Source: Lysinibacillus xylanilyticus (GTDB lineage: Bacteria > Bacillota > Bacilli > Bacillales_A > Planococcaceae). From it: DNA of 64,000 bases. The notes beneath the pieces are model-generated. The model did no database searches. It was not told the origin of the DNA and worked only from the letters and a program-made list of their open reading frames with translations. Positions within the stretch are counted from its first letter, which is position 1. Every line of letters begins with the position of its first letter. Of the stretch, positions 1 through 8,195 are shown piece after piece. The stretch is from contig NZ_LFXJ01000005.1 in assembly GCF_001183605.1 (NCBI RefSeq), forward strand, positions 1,866,809 to 1,930,808. The letters are read 5' to 3'. The position numbers and the translations under genes are program-made.

Positions 1-192
1 TATAAGCTTTCAGAAGAAAAAACAGGTGCCATCTATCGACAACGAAAAATCAATGTAGAACCTGTTTTTGGATTCTTAAAGACTAATTTTCGTATCATTC
101 AATTTTCTGTCCGTGTTTCTGTCCGTGGTTAATAAAAGGTTGAAAACGAATAGGCTTTGTATTAATGCCATTAAATTTCAGGAAATACACTT
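1..192 (+). pseudogene. 3' remnant of an IS1182-type transposase
   Basis: From base 1 a frame reads NVEPVFGFLKTNFR followed by FSVR and stops at 130-132. The motif NVEPVFG(F/N)LK is typical of the C-terminal DDE region of IS1182/IS4-superfamily transposases. The expected continuation (KVENE-IGFVLMAI-KF) is still visible to about 190, but it lies in shifted frames with stop codons, so at least two small indels have broken it. The element runs off the left edge. No terminal inverted repeat could be verified. Family assignment is from motif memory. Confidence 0.6.
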
Positions 193-242
193 CCATTATT
201 ATATAAGGTAAAGATTATAGAATGACTTGGTCCATCAATAAA

Positions 243-276
243 AAAAGAGAAATCGATGTTATTCGATTTCTCTTTT
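243..276. terminator. Stem-loop terminator, possibly bidirectional
   Basis: Inverted repeat AAAAGAGAAATCGA / TCGATTTCTCTTTT around a 6-nt loop, with A and T runs on both sides. It lies after the transposase remnant and before the convergent chemotaxis gene and could serve both directions. I see nothing else gene-like in 193-535. Confidence 0.55.
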
Positions 277-535
277 TCTTCTCTATCAATTAGTTAAGTC
301 CCATTCTCGTTTATTAGTGTTGAAAAACAAAAATATCGCTAAAGCTGCTTTAGTTCGTTTTTATATGAATACTTTAAAATTTATCGAAACAAAATCCTGT
401 TTTATCGGAAAAACAACCTCTTACTATTAACTAACGACTCAAGAAAGCGCCCATTCGTTTTGTCTAAGAGACATACTTTATTTAATAGGACACTTAATCT
501 CATTGACACAATAGTTTTTCGTATATTTGATTCTG

Positions 536-2497
536 TTAATATTTAAATTGACTAATTAGCTGTTTTAGCTCATCTGCCATATGCGCAAGAGCTTGTGCAG
601 AAGCATTTATCTCTTCCATCGAAGCTAATTGTTCCTCTGTAGACGCTGCAACATCCTCTGAGGCAGCTGAATTTCCTTGTGCGGAGAATGCCAAATTCTC
701 CGTAATAGCCGTCACCTCTTGTACACTTGCCGACATCTGTTCAGAGGCAGAAGATACCTCTTCCATTTTTGGAGTAATTTTATCCATACTTGTCTTAATG
801 ACTTGGAATTTCGTGATGGCTTCATCCGATACATGTAGTCCATTTTGAACATCCTCCGTAACTTTTGCCATAATGTTTACAGATTGTTCTGTTTCTAACT
901 GAATGCCACGGATTAGCTCGAAAATTTGTTGTGCAGATTCCTGCGATTGCTCCGCAAGCTTTCTTACTTCATCAGCAACGACTGCAAAACCTTTTCCGTG
1001 CTCTCCTGCTCTTGCTGCCTCTATCGCTGCATTAAGAGCCAATAAGTTAGTTTGATCTGCAATACTTGTAATTACATCTAAAATGGATGTAATTTGCTTC
1101 GAGCGTTCATGTAATGTTTGAATTTTCGTGTTAGAGTCTGTTACCGATAAATGGATAGATTGCATTTGATCTTTAGTATCCTGGACTGCCTTTCCACCTT
1201 CATCTGCCTGTAGCGTTGCATGCTGTGAAAGATCCGTCACAATAGAAGAAATCTCTGCAATATGAAGAATGGCCTTAGAAAGTTCCTGTAACGATTCTGC
1301 ATTCTTGTTGGCACTCGTCGTTTGCGTGTCAGCACTCGTCGCAACATCTTGTATCGAAATGGCCACCTTTTCTGTAGCAACGCTCGTTTGAGTGGCATTG
1401 GCTGTTAGTTCCTCTGCCGACGAAGCTACCTCTTCAGCATTTTGTTCAATTTTTTGAATCAGTGTCCTTAGACTCTCTTGCATATCGTTAAAGGCTTGTC
1501 CTAGCTGTCCAATCTCGTCATGAGAAGTAATTGTCACTTGCTCTGTTAAATCACCTTTACTAATGGTTACTGCACTATCTTTAAGTGATTTAATCGGTTT
1601 TATAATTCCCTTCATAACAAAATAGAAAACAATTGCACTTATGACAATCGCAATAATTAGCACGAGTAAAGTATTAAATAAAATCGGTGATGCTGATTCA
1701 TCAATTTCCTTTGCAAAAATTGTGCCGGCAATTTTCCAATTCGTCAATTCATTCGTTGTAAAGAACAAAATTCGGTCTTCACCGTCATAGACATATTCAT
1801 ACGTTCCGGATTTGCTGTCGTACATTTTATCGATGAAGCTTTCTTTTAATTCGCTTCCGGGTTCTATAGTCGGATGTGAAATGACCATATTATTTCCACC
1901 AAAAATAGAAGGATATCCCTCTTTTCCAATACGAATAGATTCCGAAACTTTTTGAAGGTTTGCCAATTTTATATCAATTGCTAATACACCAGATTGATCC
2001 TTAACCTGACGAGCAATTGTTACGACCATATCTCCTGTTGCTACATCTTTATAAGGATTCGTTATTAACGTTTCTCCCTTAAAAGCCGTAGCTTCTTTAT
2101 ACCAATCTCTTTCCAAAGGATTGTAATCCGCGCTATTCGATTTTGGTTCTACAAATACTGCTCCTTCACTTGTACCCATATAAATAGTTAGTACATCTGG
2201 ATGCAGCTTTATATATTGCTGAAAATTTGTATCTAATACCGTTTCATGCTCTTTATACATCGATGAATCTATTTCCTTGCTGAGAACATTAATGTCATTC
2301 ATTTTTTCACTAATGGTATTATCTATTAACGTATTTAAAATATTTACACTTTCATCCGCACTATAAAGTATTTCATCTTTTATCGAATTCTTGGCTGAAA
2401 GATACGACAAGCTTCCAACAGAAATAACTGGAATTAGTAAAATAAGAGCAAACAATGTGTAGAGCTTACCCTTAAAGCTTCCAAATAATTGTTTCAT
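536..2497 (-). CDS. Methyl-accepting chemotaxis receptor (dCache-HAMP-MCP)
   Basis: Membrane chemoreceptor of 653 aa that should signal through CheA/CheW. TM1 lies near residues 11-35, then an extracellular double-Cache sensor of about 235 aa with the LERDWYKEA signature. TM2 is near 272-298 and HAMP near 296-349. A long cytoplasmic coiled coil carries the signalling tip [27 protein letters not shown] in part. The start is set at MKQLFG: AAGGAG lies 9 nt upstream of that ATG, whereas the upstream in-frame ATG (2545) lacks a good site. The gene is monocistronic with no che genes nearby. The ligand is unknown; dCache receptors often bind amino acids or carboxylates. Confidence 0.93.
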   Translation of the reverse strand: MKQLFGSFKGKLYTLFALILLIPVISVGSLSYLSAKNSIKDEILYSADESVNILNTLIDNTISEKMNDINVLSKEIDSSMYKEHETVLDTNFQQYIKLHPDVLTIYMGTSEGAVFVEPKSNSADYNPLERDWYKEATAFKGETLITNPYKDVATGDMVVTIARQVKDQSGVLAIDIKLANLQKVSESIRIGKEGYPSIFGGNNMVISHPTIEPGSELKESFIDKMYDSKSGTYEYVYDGEDRILFFTTNELTNWKIAGTIFAKEIDESASPILFNTLLVLIIAIVISAIVFYFVMKGIIKPIKSLKDSAVTISKGDLTEQVTITSHDEIGQLGQAFNDMQESLRTLIQKIEQNAEEVASSAEELTANATQTSVATEKVAISIQDVATSADTQTTSANKNAESLQELSKAILHIAEISSIVTDLSQHATLQADEGGKAVQDTKDQMQSIHLSVTDSNTKIQTLHERSKQITSILDVITSIADQTNLLALNAAIEAARAGEHGKGFAVVADEVRKLAEQSQESAQQIFELIRGIQLETEQSVNIMAKVTEDVQNGLHVSDEAITKFQVIKTSMDKITPKMEEVSSASEQMSASVQEVTAITENLAFSAQGNSAASEDVAASTEEQLASMEEINASAQALAHMADELKQLISQFKY

Positions 2498-2636
2498 ACA
2501 ATAGTTCTCCTTTTGTTTTTCACAAGTTCTTAAAATATGTTCCATCTTGTTTTTGGTTCCCTTTTAAATTCAAAAAGAATACCGTCCCAGTCCGCAACTT
2601 TCCCTTCTCCAATTGATTAAAATTCTTCCTAAGTTT

Positions 2637-2661
2637 TTATCGGACGAAATACTTAAATTGA
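2637..2661 (-). promoter_or_regulatory. Candidate sigma-D-type promoter of the chemoreceptor gene
   Basis: Read on the minus strand there is TCAA, 13 nt, then TCCGATAA, about 140 bp upstream of the receptor start. The sigma-D consensus of Bacillus motility genes is TAAA-N15-GCCGATAA, so the -10 box matches 7 of 8 and the -35 matches 3 of 4 with short spacing. Plausible because chemoreceptors are usually sigma-D dependent, but unproven. The rest of 2498-2866 shows no gene. Confidence 0.35.
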
Positions 2662-2866
2662 AACCCCTTTTTTCATTTTTTTGATCTTCCTAACATAAAA
2701 TTCTCCCATTCTTGCATTTCTTCATTATGAAACCTTTATGTAACATGCTTTAGATATGATGTGTAGAGGATACCGCTACTTCTTCCGTCTGCATAAAAAA
2801 AGATAAAGAGCACCATTTAGTAGATGCTTTTTAACGGATTCAATTGTGTACTGTTTTTCAACAAAA

Positions 2867-2892
2867 AAAATCGTAGCATATGCTACGATTTT
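2867..2892 (-). terminator. Terminator of the DinB-like gene
   Basis: Perfect 26-bp palindrome with arms AAAATCGTAGCAT / ATGCTACGATTTT directly after the stop codon at 2898, followed on the minus strand by more T residues. Confidence 0.75.
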
Positions 2893-2897
2893 CTTAT

Positions 2898-3431
2898 TTA
2901 TAGTTGATGTTTTTTTACCATAGACTCGGTAAAAGCCTGAGATTGTCCCTTTGGAATACTTAATGTTTGCCACTTAGAACCCTTTAATTGCTTAGCGATG
3001 TAAACGATTTGACCGACATGTTGTGAGTAGTGGGACATTTGTCTTTCGATAGCATCTATTACGGAATGCCGTTCCCCCCTTATCGTGACAAACCCTTGTA
3101 AATCAGCTTCCGTTAATCCTTGTAAAGCATCCAAAAATACTTGCCAGCCCTCTTCCCATACCGTCATAACATCTTCTTTTGTCTGAAAGCTATCAGTAAA
3201 TTCATCGTCACGATTTCTCGTTGCTTTCTCACCATCAGTCGTTAGAAAGTCAGTCCATCTCGATACCATATTGCCACTAACATGTTTTACAATCACTGCA
3301 ATACTGTTTGAATCTTCATTATACGTCCAGTGCAATTGGGCTTCTTCCAGTTGGTCGAGTGTTTTATCTCCTAGCTCTTTAACACTTCTAAATCTTTTTT
3401 GGACAACATTTAAATACGTTTGCGCTACCAT
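2898..3431 (-). CDS. DinB-superfamily protein (DUF1572-like)
   Basis: Cytoplasmic four-helix protein of 177 aa. The three histidines expected for a DinB/YfiT metal site are visible: H50 in VKHVSGN, and H134 and H138 in QMSHYSQHVGQ. The length and the pattern RW.DF..TDGEK...RD.EF are those of the DUF1572 branch. Superfamily members include bacillithiol-dependent transferases, but the substrate of this branch is not known to me. It has its own SD (GGGGGATC) and terminator and stands alone between the chemoreceptor and the sigma-factor pair. Function beyond the fold is not assigned. Confidence 0.8.
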   Translation of the reverse strand: MVAQTYLNVVQKRFRSVKELGDKTLDQLEEAQLHWTYNEDSNSIAVIVKHVSGNMVSRWTDFLTTDGEKATRNRDDEFTDSFQTKEDVMTVWEEGWQVFLDALQGLTEADLQGFVTIRGERHSVIDAIERQMSHYSQHVGQIVYIAKQLKGSKWQTLSIPKGQSQAFTESMVKKHQL

Positions 3432-3611
3432 TATTGGTGATCCCCCATCCTTTTTTCTACTATTTTAATATAAATAGGATGAAATGTTCCAATTTAGTAA
3501 CTAGTTGTTGCCAAGAATACAGCTGAGGGGTCTTCATCACTACTGATTAATAGCCTTCACCAATCGAGCTATTACAACCAGTTTATCTTCCCCCTAACTT
3601 TTTTCTTTCGC

Positions 3612-4490
3612 TTAATTTAAGTGCGGGATAAATTCCCTTGCAAGCTCAACCATTTTTTCTTGTGCTTCCTGTTGATCACCATTTAATTGATAGCCTATAT
3701 GATATATGTAGCCCTTATAATACGTATAAAACTCATTGGCTCTTGTACTCATTCGATAAATGCGCTTGTCCGCCTCATCATAATTATAGTATAAATAAGC
3801 AAACCATTTATCAGGTGTCATCGCACGATAATACATAGGATTCATAAAATTCAAACCTACATTCGTGATTTCCTCCTGACTATCTTCCATAAATTTATAG
3901 TTTATTAAAGGATTATGATCTACATTTGTTACCGTCAAAATAATATATTGACGATCGACTCCAGTGAGAGACTTTTCTTTATAACTAAACTGAAACTGCT
4001 TTTGCAAGCTACCATCTTGCATATCTGATGTTACCGCATAGACCTCTTGTATATTTGAATTAAATGGAAGATTTTCAGGGTCTATTAGATGGACAGCATT
4101 CTCCATTGTAGCCGCCACTGCTTGCATAGCCTCGAAGCCCTGAAGCGGTGCATAAAATTTGATATTTTCGCGGTGATGTAATTGATCTGCTATTTGAAAA
4201 AACTGACTGAACGTTGTCTCTTTTCCTTCAACTTCTGTTTGAAATAAATCGGTGAATGATTGTTTTTCTTCTTCATGAAGTATTTCTGTCGTTACATGGT
4301 CAATCGGTTTCGAAGCTTGCCATCCAATAAATAGTAAAATAGAGCATGTTATCATGACGGCCATTGCACGATACGGCCAAAGTTGCTTTGATGGATACGG
4401 CTCTTGCTGAATTTGTTGTCGAACCTTTTGAATGATTGCTTCTTTATGTGCTGAGACATCCTTCAATACATGCATTGTATGCTTATCCAT
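3612..4490 (-). CDS. Putative membrane anti-sigma factor
   Basis: Protein of 292 aa encoded immediately after the ECF sigma gene. The start is set at MDKHTMHV because GGGAGG lies 9 nt upstream; this makes an 8-bp ATGGATAA overlap with the sigma stop, a sign of translational coupling. A cytoplasmic N-terminal segment of about 45 residues precedes one membrane span (AVMITCSILLFIGW), then about 220 extracytoplasmic residues. This topology and position suit an anti-sigma factor. No ZAS zinc motif (HxxxCxxC) is present and the outer domain is not recognised, so the role comes mainly from context. Confidence 0.6.
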   Translation of the reverse strand: MDKHTMHVLKDVSAHKEAIIQKVRQQIQQEPYPSKQLWPYRAMAVMITCSILLFIGWQASKPIDHVTTEILHEEEKQSFTDLFQTEVEGKETTFSQFFQIADQLHHRENIKFYAPLQGFEAMQAVAATMENAVHLIDPENLPFNSNIQEVYAVTSDMQDGSLQKQFQFSYKEKSLTGVDRQYIILTVTNVDHNPLINYKFMEDSQEEITNVGLNFMNPMYYRAMTPDKWFAYLYYNYDEADKRIYRMSTRANEFYTYYKGYIYHIGYQLNGDQQEAQEKMVELAREFIPHLN

Positions 4491-5001
4491 GGAGTAGTAC
4501 CTCCCATTCAATATGCTGTAAGTCTACTTTTAATAATTCCTTCCCTTTCTTTAAACGAGATTTTACGGTACCCTCAGGAATAGCCAGTAGCTCTGATATT
4601 TCCTTGATCGTCATCTCCTCCAAATAAAAGTAGACAATTGCTTCACGTTGCTTTATTGGTAACCGTAAAATGGCTTCATCTAAAAGATCTTGTTCATCTT
4701 GACGAATGAGTGTATCTTGTAAAACAGTTTTTTGTTTGGCAAAAAAATTATGCTGAAATGTAATTTTTCGATAAGCCCAGCTTTTTAAGTAGTCCTTACA
4801 TTTATTAATGGTCATACGTGCTAAATAAGCCTTCATCTCGCCTCTTTCTTCATAGTACTTTTGGTGATGATAGAATTTAATAAATACATCTTGAACAATA
4901 TCCTCAGCTATTCGTTGATCTTTCGTATAGTAGTAAGCGATTCGAAATAAATGTTCTGTATGTAGTTCCATTAGTTGCTCTAAATATTCTGTATCAGTCA
5001 A
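4483..5001 (-). CDS. ECF-type RNA polymerase sigma factor
   Basis: Protein of 172 aa with the ECF two-domain plan. Region 2 (LFRIAYYYTKDQRIAEDIVQDVF) recognises the -10 box. Region 4 (LPIKQREAIVYFYLEEMTIKEISELLAIPEGTVKSRLKKGKELL, in part) is the HTH that reads the -35 box. It lies upstream of and overlaps a membrane protein likely to be its anti-sigma factor. The pair resembles sigV/sigX/sigW-type stress modules, but which one cannot be decided. No autoregulatory promoter was pinned down. Confidence 0.9.
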   Translation of the reverse strand: MTDTEYLEQLMELHTEHLFRIAYYYTKDQRIAEDIVQDVFIKFYHHQKYYEERGEMKAYLARMTINKCKDYLKSWAYRKITFQHNFFAKQKTVLQDTLIRQDEQDLLDEAILRLPIKQREAIVYFYLEEMTIKEISELLAIPEGTVKSRLKKGKELLKVDLQHIEWEVLLHG

Positions 5002-5065
5002 AATCTTTCCCTCCTTCTACACTATAAACGAGGCTAAAGTTATAAAAGATTAAATTTCAACATAA

Positions 5066-5098
5066 AAACCGTCTCTTAGTTTATCTTTGAGACGGTTT
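5066..5098 (-). terminator. Terminator of the SCO1-like gene
   Basis: Inverted repeat AAACCGTCTC / GAGACGGTTT; on the minus strand the second arm runs into TTTTT. It lies 12 bp beyond the SCO1-like stop and separates that gene from the sigma operon. Confidence 0.8.
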
Positions 5099-5109
5099 CC
5101 TTCTATCCA

Positions 5110-5718
5110 TTATAAATTTTCATCAATATATGTTTCTATATCTGATGCAATTGTGTCAATAGGGACATCCTCGGCATTCTTTGCGTATCCAGAATACATT
5201 TTTACGATTTTGCCATCTTTATCGACTAAGAAAAATTGATTTCCATGAATCACTTGATCGCTGTTAGGATCATCTTTGACGATTATTTTAGTCGATTTCA
5301 CAGCGAACTGCTCGATATACTTTTGCGAATAACCAGTAAGTAGATTCCATTTTGATTCATCTGGAACATTATATCTTTTCAAATAATCAGCTAATACTTC
5401 TGGTTTATCAACGTCAGGATCAACTGAAAACGCAACAATATTATAATCTTCCACACCTTTTTTCTTCAGCTTTTCTTGAACTTGCGTCATATTAAAGGAC
5501 ATTGGTGGGCAAATTGAAGTACAATTCGTGAAAATATACATACCAATCCACGGTTTTCCTTTTAAACTCTCTAAAGAAACTTTTTCGCCGCGTTGATTGA
5601 CATGTTCAAAATCTGGTAATTCCAAGCTATAATCTGCTTTAAATTTTGTATTTCCACATGCACTGAGCACTACTGCTAATGCAAAAAGTAAAACAAGCCC
5701 ATTTATTTTATTTCTCAT
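5110..5718 (-). CDS. SCO1/SenC copper-binding lipoprotein
   Basis: Membrane-anchored thioredoxin-fold protein of 202 aa that delivers copper to the CuA site of cytochrome c oxidase or acts as a thiol redox factor. A lipoprotein signal ends at LSAC (C21). The copper ligands are present: CTSIC (C66 and C70) and H158 in VIHGNQFFLV. The start is the ATG at 5718, with GGGAG about 9 nt upstream; the GTG at 5727 overlaps that site. It is the sole gene of its unit, with the ccd cytochrome c maturation genes 2 kb away, consistent with respiratory assembly. Confidence 0.88.
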   Translation of the reverse strand: MRNKINGLVLLFALAVVLSACGNTKFKADYSLELPDFEHVNQRGEKVSLESLKGKPWIGMYIFTNCTSICPPMSFNMTQVQEKLKKKGVEDYNIVAFSVDPDVDKPEVLADYLKRYNVPDESKWNLLTGYSQKYIEQFAVKSTKIIVKDDPNSDQVIHGNQFFLVDKDGKIVKMYSGYAKNAEDVPIDTIASDIETYIDENL

Positions 5719-5822
5719 CTTTAACACTCTCCCTACCTACACTACCCTCATCCTATCGTAGGATGTAAATATTGACAAGGATACTCAAGTGACAGCTTTC
5801 GTACATCTTTGTGAAATCGATT

Positions 5823-5945
5823 TCACTTTAAGGAAACAAGTGCATCATGTATTGCATCTAATTTAACTTCTACTCGGTGCAGTAAATAAAACGACACTAA
5901 GATAGGAAAACCGATATCCGATATCATGTTAAACCACTGTTCCAT
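5823..5945 (-). CDS. YvrJ-family small membrane protein
   Basis: Tiny protein of 40 aa with one membrane span (DIGFPILVSFYLLHRVE) and a short charged tail, the YvrJ family pattern. The start is fixed by GGAGGGG upstream of the ATG at 5945; a longer frame to 6029 has no such site. It is third in a unit with DUF1659 and DUF2922 genes, a combination common in Bacillaceae. Function unknown; the fixed company suggests a joint role. Confidence 0.75.
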   Translation of the reverse strand: MEQWFNMISDIGFPILVSFYLLHRVEVKLDAIHDALVSLK

Positions 5946-6031
5946 GTTGGCCCCTCCTTCACTAAGCTTATTACAAATACTATTGCTGAAAATGGCCCTT
6001 GCGAAAAAATTCCGCAAAGACCATTTCATGA

Positions 6032-6256
6032 CTATTCTATCCCTAACTCAAACTCTGTTACTTGTCGATCTACGATGCGAGCCCCACTCATCGCAACTAG
6101 AGCGCTAGCTTGTCCATCAAAAACATTTTTAGCAATGATTGTTTGCATTACCTGTCGTATTTCTTCCGCTGTTACCTTTGGCTTCGGTGCATCAATCGCA
6201 ACCGTTGTCGTTTTACCTGCTGCTGTTTCAAATTGCAGCTCTAAAACTTGTGTCAT
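6032..6256 (-). CDS. DUF2922 family small protein
   Basis: Protein of 74 aa, predicted beta-rich with no membrane span. The family pattern LEL.F.T..GK..T..ID.PK...T..E...VM..II..N.F is clear over the whole length. Middle gene of the DUF1659-DUF2922-YvrJ unit; 12 bp separate it from the upstream stop, and GGGGGGAAA precedes its start. Biochemical function unknown. Confidence 0.8.
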   Translation of the reverse strand: MTQVLELQFETAAGKTTTVAIDAPKPKVTAEEIRQVMQTIIAKNVFDGQASALVAMSGARIVDRQVTEFELGIE

Positions 6257-6268
6257 AGCTTTCCCCCC

Positions 6269-6484
6269 TTAGGATAAATCTGTTGTTTCTTGTTTTACAA
6301 TGCTGTCTAGTGCGTGTGAAGATAGACTTGCAATGGCATATGCTACTTCTACTAAATCCTCTGCCTTATGCGAGCTGTTTAAATTGCGGTATGTTTTTGT
6401 TGTGAACATGGGCTCATTCTGTGCATTATATCCAGCGACATACTTCAAGCGTAGTGTAGCATCTACGAAATTGACTTTTACCAT
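6269..6484 (-). CDS. DUF1659 family small protein
   Basis: Protein of 71 aa, first gene of the three-gene unit. It matches DUF1659 in VNFVDATLRLKYVAGYN and the KTYRNLNSSHKAEDLVEVAYAIASL region (in part). The ATG at 6484 is chosen because AGGAGG lies 8 nt before it; a GTG nine bases further up falls inside that site. No signal peptide or membrane span. Function unknown. Confidence 0.8.
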   Translation of the reverse strand: MVKVNFVDATLRLKYVAGYNAQNEPMFTTKTYRNLNSSHKAEDLVEVAYAIASLSSHALDSIVKQETTDLS

Positions 6485-6605
6485 GAGGGTCACCTCCTTT
6501 CTTTCACAATATATACAGACTTATTGCTAAAAAAGGGACATTTAGGATGAAATTTTATATGTAAGCTTTTATAATAGAGTGAGAGAAGACAAAGAGGTGA
6601 ACGAT

Positions 6606-7034
6606 TTGTTAAGTGGTTGGTTTTTATGGTTTATCCTATTTTGGGTAGTTGTACTCATTTCGTTTATGGCGATTGGCGGATTTTTTATGTTCCGCAAATT
6701 TTTAAAGGCATTACCGAAGCAGGACGGTAAATCTGATTTAGATTGGCAAGAGTATTTTTTAGATAAAACCATTCATTTATGGGGACAACCTGAGAAAGAA
6801 CTTTTATATGAACTTGTAAGCCCTGTACCCGAGCTATTTAGACAAGTAGCTAAGGAAAAAATAGCAGGAAAAATTGGCGAGCTTGCTTTAGAAGAAAAAG
6901 CACCTGCCATTAACCATGATTTGATTATTCGTGGCTATATCCAAGCAACACCAAAGCGCGACCATAAATTTTTACGCAAAAAGTTAGATGAAATGCAAAT
7001 TGACATTGCTCCATATGAACATTTATTTGATTGA
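6606..7034 (+). CDS. yneK: DUF2621 membrane protein, YneK-like
   Basis: Protein of 142 aa with one N-terminal membrane span (WFLWFILFWVVVLISFMAIGGFF in part) and a soluble helical domain with the DWQEYFLDKTIHLWG and PVPELFRQVAKEKIAGKIGELA regions typical of DUF2621. The likely start is the TTG at 6606, 8 nt after GAGG; an upstream in-frame GTG at 6579 has no clear site. In Bacillus subtilis the family member YneK lies beside the ccdA-yneI-yneJ cluster. Here it is next to the same genes but convergent with them. Role unknown; neighbourhood suggests envelope redox or cytochrome biogenesis. Confidence 0.7.
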   Translation: MLSGWFLWFILFWVVVLISFMAIGGFFMFRKFLKALPKQDGKSDLDWQEYFLDKTIHLWGQPEKELLYELVSPVPELFRQVAKEKIAGKIGELALEEKAPAINHDLIIRGYIQATPKRDHKFLRKKLDEMQIDIAPYEHLFD

Positions 7035-7038
7035 TGGT

Positions 7039-7068
7039 ACGCTGCACACTGATTTGTGCAGCGTTTTT
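7039..7068 (+). terminator. Terminator of the DUF2621 gene
   Basis: Stem ACGCTGCACA / TGTGCAGCGT with a 6-nt loop and TTTTT, four bases after the stop codon. Confidence 0.88.
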
Positions 7069-7215
7069 ACTGCCCTTAAATAAGTTTCGTCATATTTTTT
7101 TCAATAAGTTTTTCCTGGATCGTATCCACCAGTACAGGGGTGTCTATTCGTCGCTCAAGGCAGCTCTTTCCGTCGCTCAAACTGCTCTACCCATCATCCA
7201 AAATGCGTTCAATAA

Positions 7216-7250
7216 AAAAACTACACTAGATAATCCCTAGTGTAGTTTTT
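7216..7250. terminator. Terminator of ccdC
   Basis: Stem AAAAACTACACTAG / CTAGTGTAGTTTTT with a 7-nt loop. On the minus strand it follows the ccdC stop at 7255 and ends in T7. It can also act on the plus strand. Confidence 0.85.
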
Positions 7251-7254
7251 CCAT

Positions 7255-7752
7255 TTAAATATTCTTCAGCGGAATTGTTTTTTTGATTTTTATAAATTGA
7301 ATCAGCATTGCGATTCGCCAAGGGAGTAACATAGCGAACGCTAAAATCCAAAACATTCCTGCTAATTCTCCAACGTCAATGGAGCTACTTAATATCATTT
7401 TTGCAATTATACGGAACACTAACAGTCCGATTAATATAAAAGCGAATGCTTTTGAACGTTTTAAATAAATATCTTGACCTTTTACTTCAAATTTAGAAGT
7501 GGCGATTAAGATTGTTGAGAACACCACGCCGACTGCTGCCGATTCAAGGATTTGCATGGGTGGTACTCGAAATTGTTCAAATAAAAACATGATCGCACCT
7601 GAAGACATTGCAATAGGTGGAATGATAATTTTCTTCTCATTTGTCGGTTTCTTAGATGCTCGCATACGTAAAACCATGACAAAGGTACCCATAAAAATGG
7701 CCATTATGGTTGAACCTATTACATAATATTGAGAAGGGATATTGCTAAACAT
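7255..7752 (-). CDS. ccdC: CcdC-like membrane protein (cytochrome c biogenesis)
   Basis: Integral membrane protein of 165 aa with four to five spans (YYVIGSTIMAIFMGTFVMVL; AFILIGLLVFRIIAKMIL; MFWILAFAMLLPW). Size and order after ccdA and a CheY-like gene match B. subtilis YneJ/CcdC. The start is the ATG at 7752, preceded by AGAGGAGG; a longer reading to 7803 overlaps the previous gene. CcdC is linked with CcdA in thiol transfer for cytochrome c maturation, but its mechanism is unknown to me. Last gene of the ccd unit. Confidence 0.82.
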   Translation of the reverse strand: MFSNIPSQYYVIGSTIMAIFMGTFVMVLRMRASKKPTNEKKIIIPPIAMSSGAIMFLFEQFRVPPMQILESAAVGVVFSTILIATSKFEVKGQDIYLKRSKAFAFILIGLLVFRIIAKMILSSSIDVGELAGMFWILAFAMLLPWRIAMLIQFIKIKKTIPLKNI

Positions 7753-7774
7753 AAAAATTCCTCCTCTAATGTCA

Positions 7775-8143
7775 TTAACAATTTTGTCCAAGTAATTGAT
7801 CAACTACAGCTTTTAGTCTTTCTGGTTCGAAAGGCTTTGTTATAAAATCCTTTGCACCACTTTCAATCGCTTCCACGATTAACTTCTGTTGTCCTAAAGC
7901 TGTAATCATAATTATTTTTGCATCTGGAAATTCGGGGATGATTTCTTTTACTGCTGCGATACCTGTCATAACGGGCATTGTTACATCCATCGTTACAAGA
8001 TCTGGTTGTAACTCACGATACATCTCTACAGCTTCTTTACCATTTGCCGCCTTACCGACTACCTCATAACCCCATTCAGTAAACATATTACTTATTGCAA
8101 CACGCATAAAGAGCGTATCATCCACTACTAAAACTGTAGGCAC
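7775..8143 (-). CDS. Single-domain CheY-like response regulator (YneI/CcdB-like)
   Basis: Receiver domain alone, 122 aa. Acidic pair D8-D9, phosphoacceptor D53 (VTMDVTMP), T81 and K103 (ITKPFEP) are all present. The start is the GTG at 8143 (MPTVLVVDD) with GAGGGAG 8 nt upstream; the longer frame to 8182 would place that ribosome site inside the gene. It lies between ccdA and ccdC, as yneI does in B. subtilis. There is no partner kinase or output domain, so it must act through protein contacts; its purpose in a cytochrome maturation operon is unclear. Confidence 0.88.
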   Translation of the reverse strand: MPTVLVVDDTLFMRVAISNMFTEWGYEVVGKAANGKEAVEMYRELQPDLVTMDVTMPVMTGIAAVKEIIPEFPDAKIIMITALGQQKLIVEAIESGAKDFITKPFEPERLKAVVDQLLGQNC

Positions 8144-8195
8144 ATGTTCATCTCCCTCTAAGTTAAAGTACGGTATGCCCATTTAGTTTAGCAGA

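Noticed and set aside
2776-2973. Minus-strand frame after the DinB-like gene
   Set aside because: It crosses the terminator palindrome and overlaps the 3' end of the DinB-like gene in another frame.
7031-7240. 69-codon plus-strand frame after the DUF2621 gene
   Set aside because: It spans two terminators and has no ribosome site.
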